DNA of 64,000 nt, from the NCBI RefSeq assembly GCF_965198245.1, contig NZ_OZ240249.1, positions 930,001 through 994,000 of the forward strand, in the 5' to 3' direction. Under the pieces are notes generated by a model, which did not search any database, was not told the DNA's origin, and was given only the letters and a program-made list of their open reading frames with translations. This DNA is from Poriferisodalis sp965198245. Its GTDB lineage: Bacteria; Actinomycetota; Acidimicrobiia; Acidimicrobiales; Poriferisodalaceae. Positions within the stretch are counted from its first letter, which is position 1. Every line of letters begins with the position of its first letter. Position numbers and translations under genes: made by a program. Positions 16,397 to 26,082 of this stretch are shown here, in pieces.

Positions 16397-17065
16397 CTAG
16401 CTGTCCGAACCGGTGAGTCGCAGGCCCGGCAGACCGTCTGGAGCGGTGAACACCTCCACATCGGAGCGGTACCGGGCGCGCCAGTCGGGTTCGAACTCGT
16501 CCAAGACCCGCTCAGGGTCGCCAGGCTGCTCGCGGGCCAGTGCGAGAACGAGATCGAATCGCTCAGACGCCATCAAGTCGAGTCCGGTGAGCGGCGCATC
16601 GGGGTGCAATGGCGTTTCGAGCCATCCTGCGACATCAGCGATGATGTAGCGCTCCGCTGCTATCTCACAGAGCGCGACGATCCGGGCGACGCGCTGACGA
16701 TTGTCGCCGGTGGCTGACTCGCCTCGCCGCCACTTCCGCACGGCAGGGACCGACACACCGGCGATCTTGGCGATATCCCGCCACGACAAGCCCAGCGTGC
16801 TCAGCCAGTCCAGCAGCGCCGGCAGGTGTTCCCGAGCGTGACGCACCGCCAGCGAGCGCAGTTCCTCGTCGAGGCTGTCCGAATGCAGCTGCCCGATGGA
16901 CTCGTGAAGGTCCCGAGAATCGTGGACCAACAACTCGCTGCGGTTGCGCAAGTAGCCGATGTCGTCCACGACATCCTGAATTGTTCTGGTCCGTTCCAAG
17001 CGGGGCGGGGCATGGCCGACCGACGCGCCCGTGGGTGCGTCATCAATGCGGCGGATAGTGCTCAT
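16397..17065 (-). CDS. HTH (Xre-like) protein
   Basis: 222 residues from the ATG at 17065, which overlaps the TIGR04255 stop as ATGA. LSWRDIAKIAGVSVPAVRKWRRG, around residues 110-130, is a clear helix-turn-helix of the Xre or MerR-like kind. The C-terminal half (GWLETPLHPDAPLTGLDLMASERFDLVLAL) recalls the Xre-MbcA-ParS antitoxin architecture, where such a domain follows the HTH. It may regulate its own operon. Confidence 0.7.
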   Translation of the reverse strand: MSTIRRIDDAPTGASVGHAPPRLERTRTIQDVVDDIGYLRNRSELLVHDSRDLHESIGQLHSDSLDEELRSLAVRHAREHLPALLDWLSTLGLSWRDIAKIAGVSVPAVRKWRRGESATGDNRQRVARIVALCEIAAERYIIADVAGWLETPLHPDAPLTGLDLMASERFDLVLALAREQPGDPERVLDEFEPDWRARYRSDVEVFTAPDGLPGLRLTGSDS

Positions 17066-17925
17066 GTCGGGTCCTTCGTGTGCTGATCGAACACTTCCGC
17101 GCGGAGTCTGTCGGTGACGGCAATCTTGAAGAAGTCGCTCGCCGCCTGATGCACTTGATCGCAAAGTTCGAGGATGCAGTCCGCCGCAAACTCGGGGATC
17201 TCATCGTCGCCACTCCAGAACGCATCGGAGTCAAGCAGGAAATACGGCCCGGCGGGTGCGACCGACTTGCGACGGGTCGGTCCCTGCGGGTCCACGGCGT
17301 AGCCCTCCTGGGGCCCGTAGCGCACAGTCAACGCGCAAGAAGCTTCTGTCTGATACTGGATGAGGCCCTGCCATGTCGTCGGATTCATCCCGTCTGGCCT
17401 CAGGTCCGCGGCGGCCGCTGCCAGCAGGCGGGGGTTGATGTAACCGTCCCAGTCGTCGGGCCCACCGCCGGCGCCCGGCGCCCGAATCTCGTCGATGTAC
17501 CGCAGGCCGATCCGCAGCAGGCCGTCAGGCGCGCAGATGCGCTCCAGTGCCTCGGCGACCTGCTTCGCCAGCGGCCGAAAGTGCTCAGCCCACCCCCCGT
17601 AGACGGTGGTCTCCAAGACCAGTGCGTCGCGCCTCACCACCAACGCGGTCGCCTGGTCACGGGCACAAAACCTCGGCGACGAGCGCTGCTCCACCTGCGG
17701 CGGCATCACAGCATCGATGGGCACACCGATCTGGTGCTCGACCTGCGGCGCCATGACCGGCAAGCTGTCGCGCACGGCCTCCTTCATCGCCGCCACGGCA
17801 GCATCGGTCAGGCCACCCGCAATTTCGGGGTACCGAATCTCCAGCACGGTCAAGACGAGCGGCGGGTTCCGGAACGGCGGCGTGCTACCGGCGCGATGGT
17901 CTGCGATAACCAAAAGTGTAACCAA
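17062..17925 (-). CDS. TIGR04255-family protein
   Basis: 287 residues, with PPLVLTVLEIRYPEI near the start and LLRIGLRYIDEIRAP in the middle, the two stretches by which TIGR04255 proteins are recognised. Their function is not known; they often sit beside HTH genes in accessory DNA. It is the first gene of the operon and is coupled to the HTH gene by a 4-base overlap. Confidence 0.75.
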   Translation of the reverse strand: MVTLLVIADHRAGSTPPFRNPPLVLTVLEIRYPEIAGGLTDAAVAAMKEAVRDSLPVMAPQVEHQIGVPIDAVMPPQVEQRSSPRFCARDQATALVVRRDALVLETTVYGGWAEHFRPLAKQVAEALERICAPDGLLRIGLRYIDEIRAPGAGGGPDDWDGYINPRLLAAAAADLRPDGMNPTTWQGLIQYQTEASCALTVRYGPQEGYAVDPQGPTRRKSVAPAGPYFLLDSDAFWSGDDEIPEFAADCILELCDQVHQAASDFFKIAVTDRLRAEVFDQHTKDPT

Positions 17926-18123
17926 GTGTGTTACACATCCGCGCCGCGAGCACCTGCAAGGAAGGCTGGCCTGACCCCACCGAGCCCAACAGCCACAAGC
18001 TTGCGGATGCGGGAAGGCCCAGAAGGCGACGACGCCAAGGGCGAGCGCGACTCTTGCTGCCCCGCCGTACTTGGGATGAGCTGATCTGGCGGCCGGTGTG
18101 ACGGGTGATGCCCTCCCGGCCGA

Positions 18124-18324
18124 TCAACTGGTGGCTGATGTCGGAGCGGCTGGCTCGCTGGCGACGAGGAGGTGGACGGGTTCTGCGTCGGGGTGGGATC
18201 GGATTCGTTCGAGCACCGGCCCCATCGAGAGGTCTCGTTCCAATGCGTCCGGCGGCACATCATCGAGGCCCGCCGGAGGGAAGTCTCGTTGGCACGGTGC
18301 CTGGTCTCCGAGGCAATGCAGCAC
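18124..18324 (-). CDS. Short ORF in repeat R1 (uncertain)
   Basis: 66 codons starting MLHCLGDQAPCQRDFPPAG. The same frame occurs in the right repeat copy (22141-22329), but the two C-termini differ because the frame runs out of the repeat. It may be the cut-off front of a real gene (upstream in frame reads SDRYV before MLHCLGD), similar to GRYVLWCLCNDRDP encoded at about 34180 on the minus strand. Function unknown. Confidence 0.3.
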   Translation of the reverse strand: MLHCLGDQAPCQRDFPPAGLDDVPPDALERDLSMGPVLERIRSHPDAEPVHLLVASEPAAPTSATS

Positions 18325-18932
18325 GTAGCGGTCTGAGCTCTCGGGATCATCCGCTGGTCAGCGGCGGTATCGGGGCCGGACCACTGCGACGCCCGGACCT
18401 CCGAGCAGCGCCCGAGCCGACGCAGGGATGTCCGGGCTTCGGACGCTGAGGGCACAATCCGTGTGTCGGTATGGTGGAGATGCATCCATGGCCGCGGGGA
18501 GGGAGCAGTGCCCGCCAGACAGCTCGAGCAGATGCTCGCAGTGCTGCCTGACATCGCTGCGGCGGTGAACAGGTTCTCTTCGCCTGCTGTGCAGACGGAG
18601 GTGTTCTGGCTGCTCGTGATGGCTGCTGATGTCGACTGGCGTTTCGTCGACTGGGAGCATCCGGCGCTGCGACCGAGCGCTCCGGAGCGCTGGCTGGCCA
18701 AGTCGTGGATGGAGCTTGAGGGCTTGGTCGGCGGGGAGAGGCTGTCGGAGGCGTACAGGCGGCTGTCCGATGCCGAGGCGAGGGCAGCAGAGCCGCACTT
18801 CGCGGAGCGGGCCTCACGGGACTCGCTGGATGCGGAGGGGCTGCGCGAGCTCGCGGCCCGGGTCGCCGATGGTGAGCCTGTCACCCTTCGCGTGTCCTGA
18901 GCTGTGTCATGGCGGGTCTCGAGCAGCAACGG
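18149..18932 (+). repeat. Direct repeat R1, left copy
   Basis: Bases 18149-18673 match 22154-22678, apparently without change, and 18677-18932 match 26345-26600 with a few changes. The right copy is split by nested insertion sequences. Between the copies lie the RCC1 lipoprotein and a HEPN-like gene. Confidence 0.9.
18508..18900 (+). CDS. Hypothetical protein within R1
   Basis: 130 residues from the GTG at 18508, which has GGGGAGGG just upstream; a GTG at 18463 is the outermost alternative. It is a largely helical protein (LEQMLAVLPDIAAAVNRF, VFWLLVMAADVDWRFVDWEH, WLAKSWMELEGLVGGERL). I do not recognise a family. The second copy of the same gene was destroyed by insertion sequences, so this is the only whole one. 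Confidence 0.6.
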   Translation: MPARQLEQMLAVLPDIAAAVNRFSSPAVQTEVFWLLVMAADVDWRFVDWEHPALRPSAPERWLAKSWMELEGLVGGERLSEAYRRLSDAEARAAEPHFAERASRDSLDAEGLRELAARVADGEPVTLRVS

Positions 18933-19027
18933 GTGCCTTCCCCTGCTGACCGGTCACCTTGACTAGGAGGTAGCCCTGTCAACGGGGCGGGCACCGGATC
19001 TTGCCTGCCGTCGGCAACTGCTGCGAT

Positions 19028-20881
19028 TCACGAACTCGAATCATCCGGCCCAGGTGGTGGAGCCGGTTCGGCCCAGTTGGTGGGACTCGGCTCGTCGCTG
19101 GGTGGCGTGGCCTGTCCGAACCTGTCCCAGCCCCAACACTGGACCGTGCCATCAAGGCGCATGCCGCACGAATGTCTACCGCCGGCAGCAACCGCCGCGA
19201 ACACGCCGTCTGGCGGCGACGCTTGCCCGAGGTCGTCGCTGCCCCAGCACTCGATGGTGCCGCCGGTGCGCAGCCCGCACGAATGTTCATAACCAATAGC
19301 AATGGCCGCGAACGCGCCGTCTGGCGGCGACCCCTGCCCGTAGTAGTCTTGGCCCCAGCACTCAATGGTGCCGTCAGTGCGCAGCCCACACGAGTAGTCA
19401 TCGCCGAGCGAGACAGATGCGAATTCGCCGTCCGGTGGCGACGCCTGCCCGTAGTGGTCTTGGCCCCAGCATTCGACGGCGCCGTCGACACGCAGCCCGC
19501 ACGAGCGACTCCCTCCAGTCGCGATCGTGGCAAACTCGCCGTCGGGCGGCGACGCCTGCCCGTCGCGGTTCTCCCCCCAACAATGGGCTGTGCCGTTGAT
19601 AAGCAACCCGCATACGTGACCAGCCGAGAAGTCGAATGATGCCCCGACGTCAAGCGAGGCGAATGATTCAAACCGGAAGGGAGGCCTCGGCGACGCTTCC
19701 CCAAAGTCGTCGCTACCCCAGCATTCGACAGCGCCGTCGACGCGCAGCCCGCACGAGCGAGCCTCTGAAAGAGTCCCTCCCGTCGCGACCGCGGCAAACT
19801 CGCCACCTGGTGGCGACGCCTGCCCGTCCCAGTCCGAACCCCAGCACACGACGGCACCGTCGGCGCGCAGCCCGCACGAGTGATGCCCTCCGGCATCAAT
19901 CGAAGTGAACTTGTCGCGACTGGCTGGCGACGCCGAGCCGCCGCGGTTGTCGCCCCAGCACTCAACCCCACTATCAGGGCGCAGCCCGCACGAAAGTCCC
20001 AAGCCGACAGAGACAGCGACGAACTCGCCGTCGGGTGGGGATGCCTGTCCAGCTGTGTTGTCTCCCCAACACTGGAGTGTGCCGTCAGTGCGCAGCCCGC
20101 ACGAGTGAGACCATGCAGCCGCGACCGCGGCGAACTCGCCGCCAGGCGGAGACGTCAATCCGAATTCCTCGCGGCCCCAGCACTCGATGGCACCGCTGAT
20201 GCGCAGCCCGCACGAATAGCCAAATGCGAGCGAGACAGATGCGAACACTCCGTCCGGCGGCGACGTTTGCCCGTAGTCGTCTTGGCCCCAGCACTCGACT
20301 TGACCACCGACGCGCAGCCCGCACGAGTGATCGAGTCCAGCCGCGACCGCGGCGAACACGCCGTCGGGTGGGGATGCCTGTCCAGCGCTGTTGTCTCCCC
20401 AACAGCGTGCTGTGCCGTTGCCACGCAACCCGCATCCGTGAGCCAACAACCCCAACCCGACGTCGAGTGATGCGAATCGGTCGCTGGGCGGCGACGCTTG
20501 TCCGCCGTTATCGCTGCCCCAGCATTCAACAGCTCCGTCGATGCGCAGCCCGCAGGTGTGATTTCTCCCCGCGTCAACGGCAACGAATTCGTCGTCCGGC
20601 GGCGACGCTTGCCCCTTGTCGTTGTACCCCCAGCAGCGAATCGAGCCGTCAAGACGCAGCCCGCACCAATGGCCTGCCCCAGCTGTAACCGAAATGAAGC
20701 CGCCGCCCGAAGAGGGCCCATCGGCGAGCATTGGGGCATCGTCGGCACCTGTGGCTACGACATCGGGGCTGCTACCGGAAGAGGACTCATCGGCGAGCCG
20801 CGGAGCGGATGCATCTTCCGAGCAGGCTGCCAGCAAGCTCAGCGACAGCACCGCTACCGCAATTCGACGCTTCAATCGCAT
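19028..20881 (-). CDS. RCC1-repeat (beta-propeller) lipoprotein
   Basis: 617 residues from the ATG at 20881. It starts MRLKRRIAVAVLSLSLLAAC, a lipoprotein signal with the lipobox ending at Cys20, followed by a Ser/Asp-rich linker. Then come 14 repeats of about 37 residues with the core HSCGLRxDGxxxCWGxxxxGQASPP, the RCC1/BLIP-II pattern. Fourteen repeats would make two seven-bladed propellers. Each repeat carries two Cys that could pair outside the membrane. It is probably a surface-exposed binding protein and is bracketed, with the next gene, by repeat R1. Confidence 0.88.
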   Translation of the reverse strand: MRLKRRIAVAVLSLSLLAACSEDASAPRLADESSSGSSPDVVATGADDAPMLADGPSSGGGFISVTAGAGHWCGLRLDGSIRCWGYNDKGQASPPDDEFVAVDAGRNHTCGLRIDGAVECWGSDNGGQASPPSDRFASLDVGLGLLAHGCGLRGNGTARCWGDNSAGQASPPDGVFAAVAAGLDHSCGLRVGGQVECWGQDDYGQTSPPDGVFASVSLAFGYSCGLRISGAIECWGREEFGLTSPPGGEFAAVAAAWSHSCGLRTDGTLQCWGDNTAGQASPPDGEFVAVSVGLGLSCGLRPDSGVECWGDNRGGSASPASRDKFTSIDAGGHHSCGLRADGAVVCWGSDWDGQASPPGGEFAAVATGGTLSEARSCGLRVDGAVECWGSDDFGEASPRPPFRFESFASLDVGASFDFSAGHVCGLLINGTAHCWGENRDGQASPPDGEFATIATGGSRSCGLRVDGAVECWGQDHYGQASPPDGEFASVSLGDDYSCGLRTDGTIECWGQDYYGQGSPPDGAFAAIAIGYEHSCGLRTGGTIECWGSDDLGQASPPDGVFAAVAAGGRHSCGMRLDGTVQCWGWDRFGQATPPSDEPSPTNWAEPAPPPGPDDSSS

Positions 20882-20889
20882 AGCAGCAC

Positions 20890-21966
20890 TCACTCCGCGG
20901 ATCGGGACAGTCCCGCTTCCGAGTAGCCGGTCGAAGATTCGCCTGCCCAAAAGAATTCTCGGGTGTGCGGGTCCCAAGTGAGGTCGCGGTCGGTTCGCTG
21001 GACTCGTCGCAGGAGCATCTGCTCGTCCGGGTTGGCGATTTGGCGGTTTGCTTGAATCCGATCTCGCTGACTTGCAGGTAGCAGAAGCAGCTGCTCGTCC
21101 GGGATGGTGCTTCGGCCCGACAGGTGTTCAATGGCTCGCTGTGCCATCTTGTCGAGGTCGCCACGGAGAGCTTCCGGTGCATGCACCTGATCCATCGAAC
21201 CACGACTTGACTTGACTAGGAGGTCTACCCAGGCGGCAAGATCGTCACCATCGAGGTGCGACATCCAACTGGCGAGATCGGGCCCGAAATCGCTGTAGGA
21301 GGCGGTGGCCCTGTTCGCGATGTCCCTCAGCGGCGACAACAGACGTTGGCTCAGTCGTCGCTCGCAGGGGCGACCTTGGTCAGATCGCCGGGTCCAAAGA
21401 CAGCAGCAGATCGCCTGCCACACCTCGCACATAGTCCACAGGTCCGTGGGAGGCGGATGCAACTCCGGGTCGATCAGCGTGTATCTCCACCAGATATGCC
21501 CGCTCGCCGTGTCATCGCCATTGATGTGTGCGATGAACGGCTCCGCCGTCGCGCACTTGTCGTGCTGTTGCAGGTACTCGAACAGGCTCCGGTGCTCGCG
21601 GAAGTGCAGTTCGATGTGTTCTGCGTCCTCGGGCGACAACGCGGAATAGAGCCGACTCAGATCGTGGCCGTAGGGCGGATTCTTCAACTCATCAAGCGTG
21701 TGGGGTGGATCGGTGGTCATCAGCAACATCTTGAGTGCCTGCTCCACGCCGCTGTACAGGGCAGTGACGAACGGCCATGCCTGCGCGACGAGATAACCGT
21801 CCCAGAGATCAGCCTCGATCGGGTTCCTGGCCACGAGGTCGCGGGTGCTCATGCAGGCCTTGTGCATCTTGAGCAGCAGGTCGTCGTTGAGTAGCCGGTC
21901 GATCTCGTTCGGCACCGCGAGCACTGTAGCCCGAAGGCCCACGAGACCCAGATCCGCAGTGCGCAT
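20890..21966 (-). CDS. HEPN-like hypothetical protein
   Basis: 358 residues from the ATG at 21966 (MRTADLGLVGLRATV). The segment FVTALYSGVEQALKMLLM followed by YGHDLSRLYSAL matches the helix pair and GHDL turn seen in several HEPN-like families. No clear RN...H RNase motif was found, so it could be a regulator or a divergent member. It is 8 bases upstream of the lipoprotein gene on the same strand, so both are probably one transcript within the R1-bracketed segment. Confidence 0.5.
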   Translation of the reverse strand: MRTADLGLVGLRATVLAVPNEIDRLLNDDLLLKMHKACMSTRDLVARNPIEADLWDGYLVAQAWPFVTALYSGVEQALKMLLMTTDPPHTLDELKNPPYGHDLSRLYSALSPEDAEHIELHFREHRSLFEYLQQHDKCATAEPFIAHINGDDTASGHIWWRYTLIDPELHPPPTDLWTMCEVWQAICCCLWTRRSDQGRPCERRLSQRLLSPLRDIANRATASYSDFGPDLASWMSHLDGDDLAAWVDLLVKSSRGSMDQVHAPEALRGDLDKMAQRAIEHLSGRSTIPDEQLLLLPASQRDRIQANRQIANPDEQMLLRRVQRTDRDLTWDPHTREFFWAGESSTGYSEAGLSRSAE

Positions 21967-22063
21967 GACTGTCACCCCGCAACCAGCCGTGCAATCGCTG
22001 GCCGGCGTCTGACCGACGATGAGGTTGCGGCATTGCTCTGAGTTTCCCGACGGAGGGAATGAC

Positions 22064-22153
22064 ATCGCACAGGTCGTTATCGCTAGGGAGGACGGCGGCA
22101 ACAGGGACTGGCTGGTTGAGGGCGATATCGGTGAGTGCGCCTACTTCGCCAAC
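22064..22153 (+). pseudogene. HicB-like gene fragment with lost start
   Basis: The sequence parallels 7422-7512 (IAQVVIAREDGGNRDWLVEG, then ECAYFAN) but the ATG is now ATC. After 30 codons it runs directly into repeat R1. The junction defines the left edge of the right R1 copy. Confidence 0.7.
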
Positions 22154-23743
22154 GCTGGCTCGCTGGCGACGAGGAGGTGGACGGGTTCTGCGTCGGGGTG
22201 GGATCGGATTCGTTCGAGCACCGGCCCCATCGAGAGGTCTCGTTCCAATGCGTCCGGCGGCACATCATCGAGGCCCGCCGGAGGGAAGTCTCGTTGGCAC
22301 GGTGCCTGGTCTCCGAGGCAATGCAGCACGTAGCGGTCTGAGCTCTCGGGATCATCCGCTGGTCAGCGGCGGTATCGGGGCCGGACCACTGCGACGCCCG
22401 GACCTCCGAGCAGCGCCCGAGCCGACGCAGGGATGTCCGGGCTTCGGACGCTGAGGGCACAATCCGTGTGTCGGTATGGTGGAGATGCATCCATGGCCGC
22501 GGGGAGGGAGCAGTGCCCGCCAGACAGCTCGAGCAGATGCTCGCAGTGCTGCCTGACATCGCTGCGGCGGTGAACAGGTTCTCTTCGCCTGCTGTGCAGA
22601 CGGAGGTGTTCTGGCTGCTCGTGATGGCTGCTGATGTCGACTGGCGTTTCGTCGACTGGGAGCATCCGGCGCTGCGACTAAGAGGATGCGCCAATAGGCG
22701 GTCAGTGGGGTTGCCATCGGTTGCGGTGGTCGATGAGTTTGATGGTGATGATGAGGGCGACGGTGAGGGCGAGTTGGGCGAGTCGGTGCTCGGTGCGGCG
22801 GTCGGTGTTGCGGCGGAGCTGTCCGTAGTTGGACAGCCATGAGTTGGAGCGCTCGACGGTCCAGCGCAGCCCCAGCGGCGCTGGGGCGGGTTCGCTGGGG
22901 CCGTTGCGGGGTTTGCGTTTGGCGGGTCGCTCGATGCTGGTGATGGCCATCTGCGCTGCGGCGGTGTCGACGCGGGTGCCGTGGTAGCCGCGGTCGAGGT
23001 GGAAGGTGTCGATGTCGTGATGCAGCCCTTGGTGAGCGATCTGTGCCGCGGTGGGCTCGAACAGCATGATGTCGTTGCGGTTCGCGCCGTCAGCGGCCCA
23101 TGCGACTGGGATGCCGGCCCCATCGACCGCCAGCGACCACTTCCAGCCGAGTTTTCGCCGGTCGACAGGGCTTTTGCCGGTCCCGGGGCCGCCGCAGGGG
23201 GCTTTGTGGGTCGACCCGTCGATGCACACATCAGCCAGCCGCAGGCCCATGATGCGATCCCACGCGGCGATCGCCTCCGCGGCGATCTTGTCGAAGACCC
23301 CCAAGGCGACCCATTCATCACGACGGCGGCGCAGCGTGGTGTCAGACACCTCACAGTCCAACAACGCCTCCGCGGTCACCCACGAGCAGCCCGTCACCAG
23401 CCGGATGATCATCCCCCGCAAACACAGCCGATCCGACACATGGGCTTCCCCCCAAATCGTGGAGGGTTGGTCAGTCTGTGTTGGCTATTTCGTAGTCGGT
23501 CGGGCTGGTCATGTCGAGTGTGCTGTGGAGCCGTCGGGTGTTGTACCAGTCGGTGATCCATCTGGCGATGTCTCTGCGTGCCTGGCGGCGTGTGATCCAT
23601 CTGCGGCGGCGGATCAGTTCGTGGGTGAGGGTGGAGAAGAACGACTCGGCTGCTGCGTTGTCCAGGGCGCAGCCGACCCGACCCGTTGAGCGGGTGACGC
23701 CGAGCTTGTCGCAGGCTTGGGCGAAGTCCGCGGCGGTGTATTG

Positions 23744-25198
23744 GCCGGATTCAAGTGGTCGTCGCAACACCTCGATGATGGAGGTGTCAGGTGGGGACCA
23801 TGCGGGAAAGGCAGCGGGAGGTTCAGCTGTATCGAGGCCAGGTGCCGTCGCCAGGGCGGCCGACGGTTGCGTGGCGGCAGGACCGGGTGAGGTTCTGGGC
23901 GGCGATCGCTCGTGGGGACAAGACCGGCGTCGCGGCGGCTGTCGCGGGGGTGTCATCGCCGGTTGGGTTCCGGTGGTTCCGCCACGCTGGCGGTGTGAAC
24001 CCATGCCTTGCCCCGACGGTGTCGGGCCGATATCTGTCATTCGGCGAGCGCGAAGAGATTGCGCTGTATCGGGCCCAGGGTGTCGGCGTGCGCGAGATCG
24101 CCCGCCGGCTGGGCCGGAGCCCGTCGACGATCTCGCGGGAGCTGCGTCGGAACGCGTCGACGAGGACCTGGCGTGTCGAGTACAAAGCGACGATCGCCCA
24201 GTGGCATGCCGAGCGCCGCGCTCGGCGGCCCAAGGCGGCCAAGCTCGCCTCCAACGACCGGCTCCGCAGCTATGTCCAGGACCGCCTGTCGGGGCGGGTC
24301 AGGGCATCCGATGGCCGGGTGCTGGGCCCCGAGGGTCCGCAGTGGAACGGCAAGAACAAGCCGCATCGTGGCGACCGCGGCTGGGTGCAAGCCTGGAGCC
24401 CAGAGCAGATCTCGAACCGTCTGCGGGTCGATTTCCCCGATGATGAGTCCATGCGGATCTCCCATGAAGCGATCTACCAGGCCCTCTATGTGCAAGGCCG
24501 CGGAGCGCTGCAGCGCGAGCTGGTCGCCTGCCTGCGCAGCGGGCGCGCCTTGCGGGTGCCGCGGGCCCGGGCCCGCCAGACCGCGTGGGCTCACGTCACA
24601 CCCGAGGTGATGATCAGCCAACGGCCCCCAGAAGTCGAGGACCGAGCCGTCCCCGGACACTGGGAAGGCGACCTGATCATCGGACTGAAACGCTCAGCGG
24701 TCGGCACCCTCGTCGAGCGCACTACCCGGTTCACGATGCTGATCCACCTGCCACGCGCCGAGGGCTACGGCGTCATCCCCCGCACCAAGAACGGGCCGGC
24801 CCTCGCCGGCTACGGCGCCCTCACCATGAAGGACGCGCTCGCAGCGTCGATGACCACGCTGCCCGAACAGCTGCGCCGGTCACTGACCTGGGACCGCGGC
24901 AAGGAGCTCTCAGCCCACGCCGCGTTCACCGTCGAGACCAACATCGCGGTCTACTTCGCCGACCCCAAGAGCCCCTGGCAGCGAGGAACCAACGAGAACA
25001 CCAACGGACTGTTGCGCCACTACTTCCCCAAAGGCACCGACCTGTCCCGATGGACCGCACAAGAGATCAACGCCGTCGCCCACACGCTCAACACCCGGCC
25101 ACGCAAGACCCTCGGCTGGCGCACACCCGCCGAAGCCCTCGACGAACACCTACGATCCCTCCAACAACCCGGTGTTGCAACGACCGGTTGAATCCGGC
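23744..25198. mobile_element. IS30-family element
   Basis: The ends are imperfect inverted repeats of about 28 bases beginning GCCGGATTCAA (the right end read on the opposite strand). TTG occurs on both sides (23741-23743 and 25199-25201) as a 3-base target duplication. It is the youngest of the three nested insertions because it alone is uninterrupted. Confidence 0.9.
23800..25191 (+). CDS. IS30-family transposase
   Basis: 463 residues from the ATG at 23800 (GTG 23791 also possible). The HTH is REIARRLGRSPSTISRELRR. The DDE triad is in HWEGDLIIG, SLTWDRGKELSAH and RGTNENTNGLLRHYFPKGTD, all diagnostic of IS30. The frame and ends are intact, so it may still be active. Confidence 0.92.
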   Translation: MRERQREVQLYRGQVPSPGRPTVAWRQDRVRFWAAIARGDKTGVAAAVAGVSSPVGFRWFRHAGGVNPCLAPTVSGRYLSFGEREEIALYRAQGVGVREIARRLGRSPSTISRELRRNASTRTWRVEYKATIAQWHAERRARRPKAAKLASNDRLRSYVQDRLSGRVRASDGRVLGPEGPQWNGKNKPHRGDRGWVQAWSPEQISNRLRVDFPDDESMRISHEAIYQALYVQGRGALQRELVACLRSGRALRVPRARARQTAWAHVTPEVMISQRPPEVEDRAVPGHWEGDLIIGLKRSAVGTLVERTTRFTMLIHLPRAEGYGVIPRTKNGPALAGYGALTMKDALAASMTTLPEQLRRSLTWDRGKELSAHAAFTVETNIAVYFADPKSPWQRGTNENTNGLLRHYFPKGTDLSRWTAQEINAVAHTLNTRPRKTLGWRTPAEALDEHLRSLQQPGVATTG

Positions 25199-25794
25199 TT
25201 GGGATCCCTTGTCGGTGTGGAAGACGACTCCTGCGACGTCGCCGCCTCTGGTGGCCACGGCCATCTCGATGGCGGCCTGGGCGAGCTTCGCGGTGGGATA
25301 GGAGTTCGAGGTGGCGAACCCCACGATGCGCCGGCTGAACAGGTCCATGACCGCGGCGAGGTGCGCCTTGCCCTCCGTGGTGGGGATCTCCTTGAAGTCC
25401 CCCACCCAGCGCCGGTCGGGCGCCGGGGCGGTGAAATCGCGCCCGAGAAGGTCCTCAGCAGCTGCGTTGCCGACGGCGCCGCCGGGGCGTCGCCGTTTCT
25501 TGGGGCGGGCTTGCAGGCCCTGGCGGGCCATCGACGCCTCGACCGACTTGCGGGACACGGCCCGGCCTGCCCGGCGCAGCTGCACCCAGATCCGAGGCGA
25601 CCCGTAGGTGCGGTCGGACCCCTCGAAGCAGGCCAGCACTGCGGCGTCCAGCGCGGCGCGGCGGGCCTCGATGCCTGACGGCGGCCCGTTGCGCCACCGG
25701 TAGAACCACGACTCGCTGATCCCCAAGGCCCGGCATGCGACCGCGTGGGGGATGCCGTGACCGGTCCTCTGGGAAGCGACAAAGGCTGCCACGC

Positions 25795-26082
25795 TCACTT
25801 TGTCGCCTCGTTCACCCACAGGACCACGGATCGTTTGAGCACATCGCGCTCCATCTCCAGCTCGGCGCAGCGCCGCCGCAGCCGCACCAGCTCGGCGCGC
25901 TCGTCAACGTCCAACGCTCCCTCGCCGGCATCCTGGCGCTGCGCATTGACCCAGTTGCCCAGCGTCCCAGCATGAATGCCGAGATCCCGAGCGACCTGCG
26001 CTATCGGCTTGCCGGTCTCGATCACGATCCTCACCGCACCAGCACGGAACTCCGGATCGAACCTTCTTCTCGTCTCAGGCAC
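25795..26082 (-). CDS. IS3 transposase OrfA
   Basis: 95 residues from a GTG preceded by AAGGGGAG. RRRFDPEFRAGAVRIVIETG, then IAQVARDLGIHAGTLGNWV is the IS3 OrfA helix-turn-helix, followed by a leucine-zipper-like helix (ERAELVRLRRRCAELEME). It overlaps orfB, as expected for the OrfAB frameshift fusion. Confidence 0.88.
   Translation of the reverse strand: MPETRRRFDPEFRAGAVRIVIETGKPIAQVARDLGIHAGTLGNWVNAQRQDAGEGALDVDERAELVRLRRRCAELEMERDVLKRSVVLWVNEATK

Larger units (their letters stand above)
23471..25819 (-). pseudogene. IS3 transposase OrfB, split by IS30
   Basis: The 5' part (25819 down to 25199) has the first two catalytic Asp positions (VGDFKEIPT and FHTDKGSQ). The 3' part (23743 down to 23471) resumes at YTAADFAQACDKLG and holds the catalytic Glu in LDNAAAESFFSTL. 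Removing the IS30 and one TTG restores HTDKGSQYTAADF exactly. The copy is now inactive. Confidence 0.88.

Noticed and set aside
18979..19971. 330-codon minus-strand frame with repeats
   Set aside because: It is a frame-shifted shadow of the RCC1-repeat gene; its repeats come from the DNA repeats of that gene.
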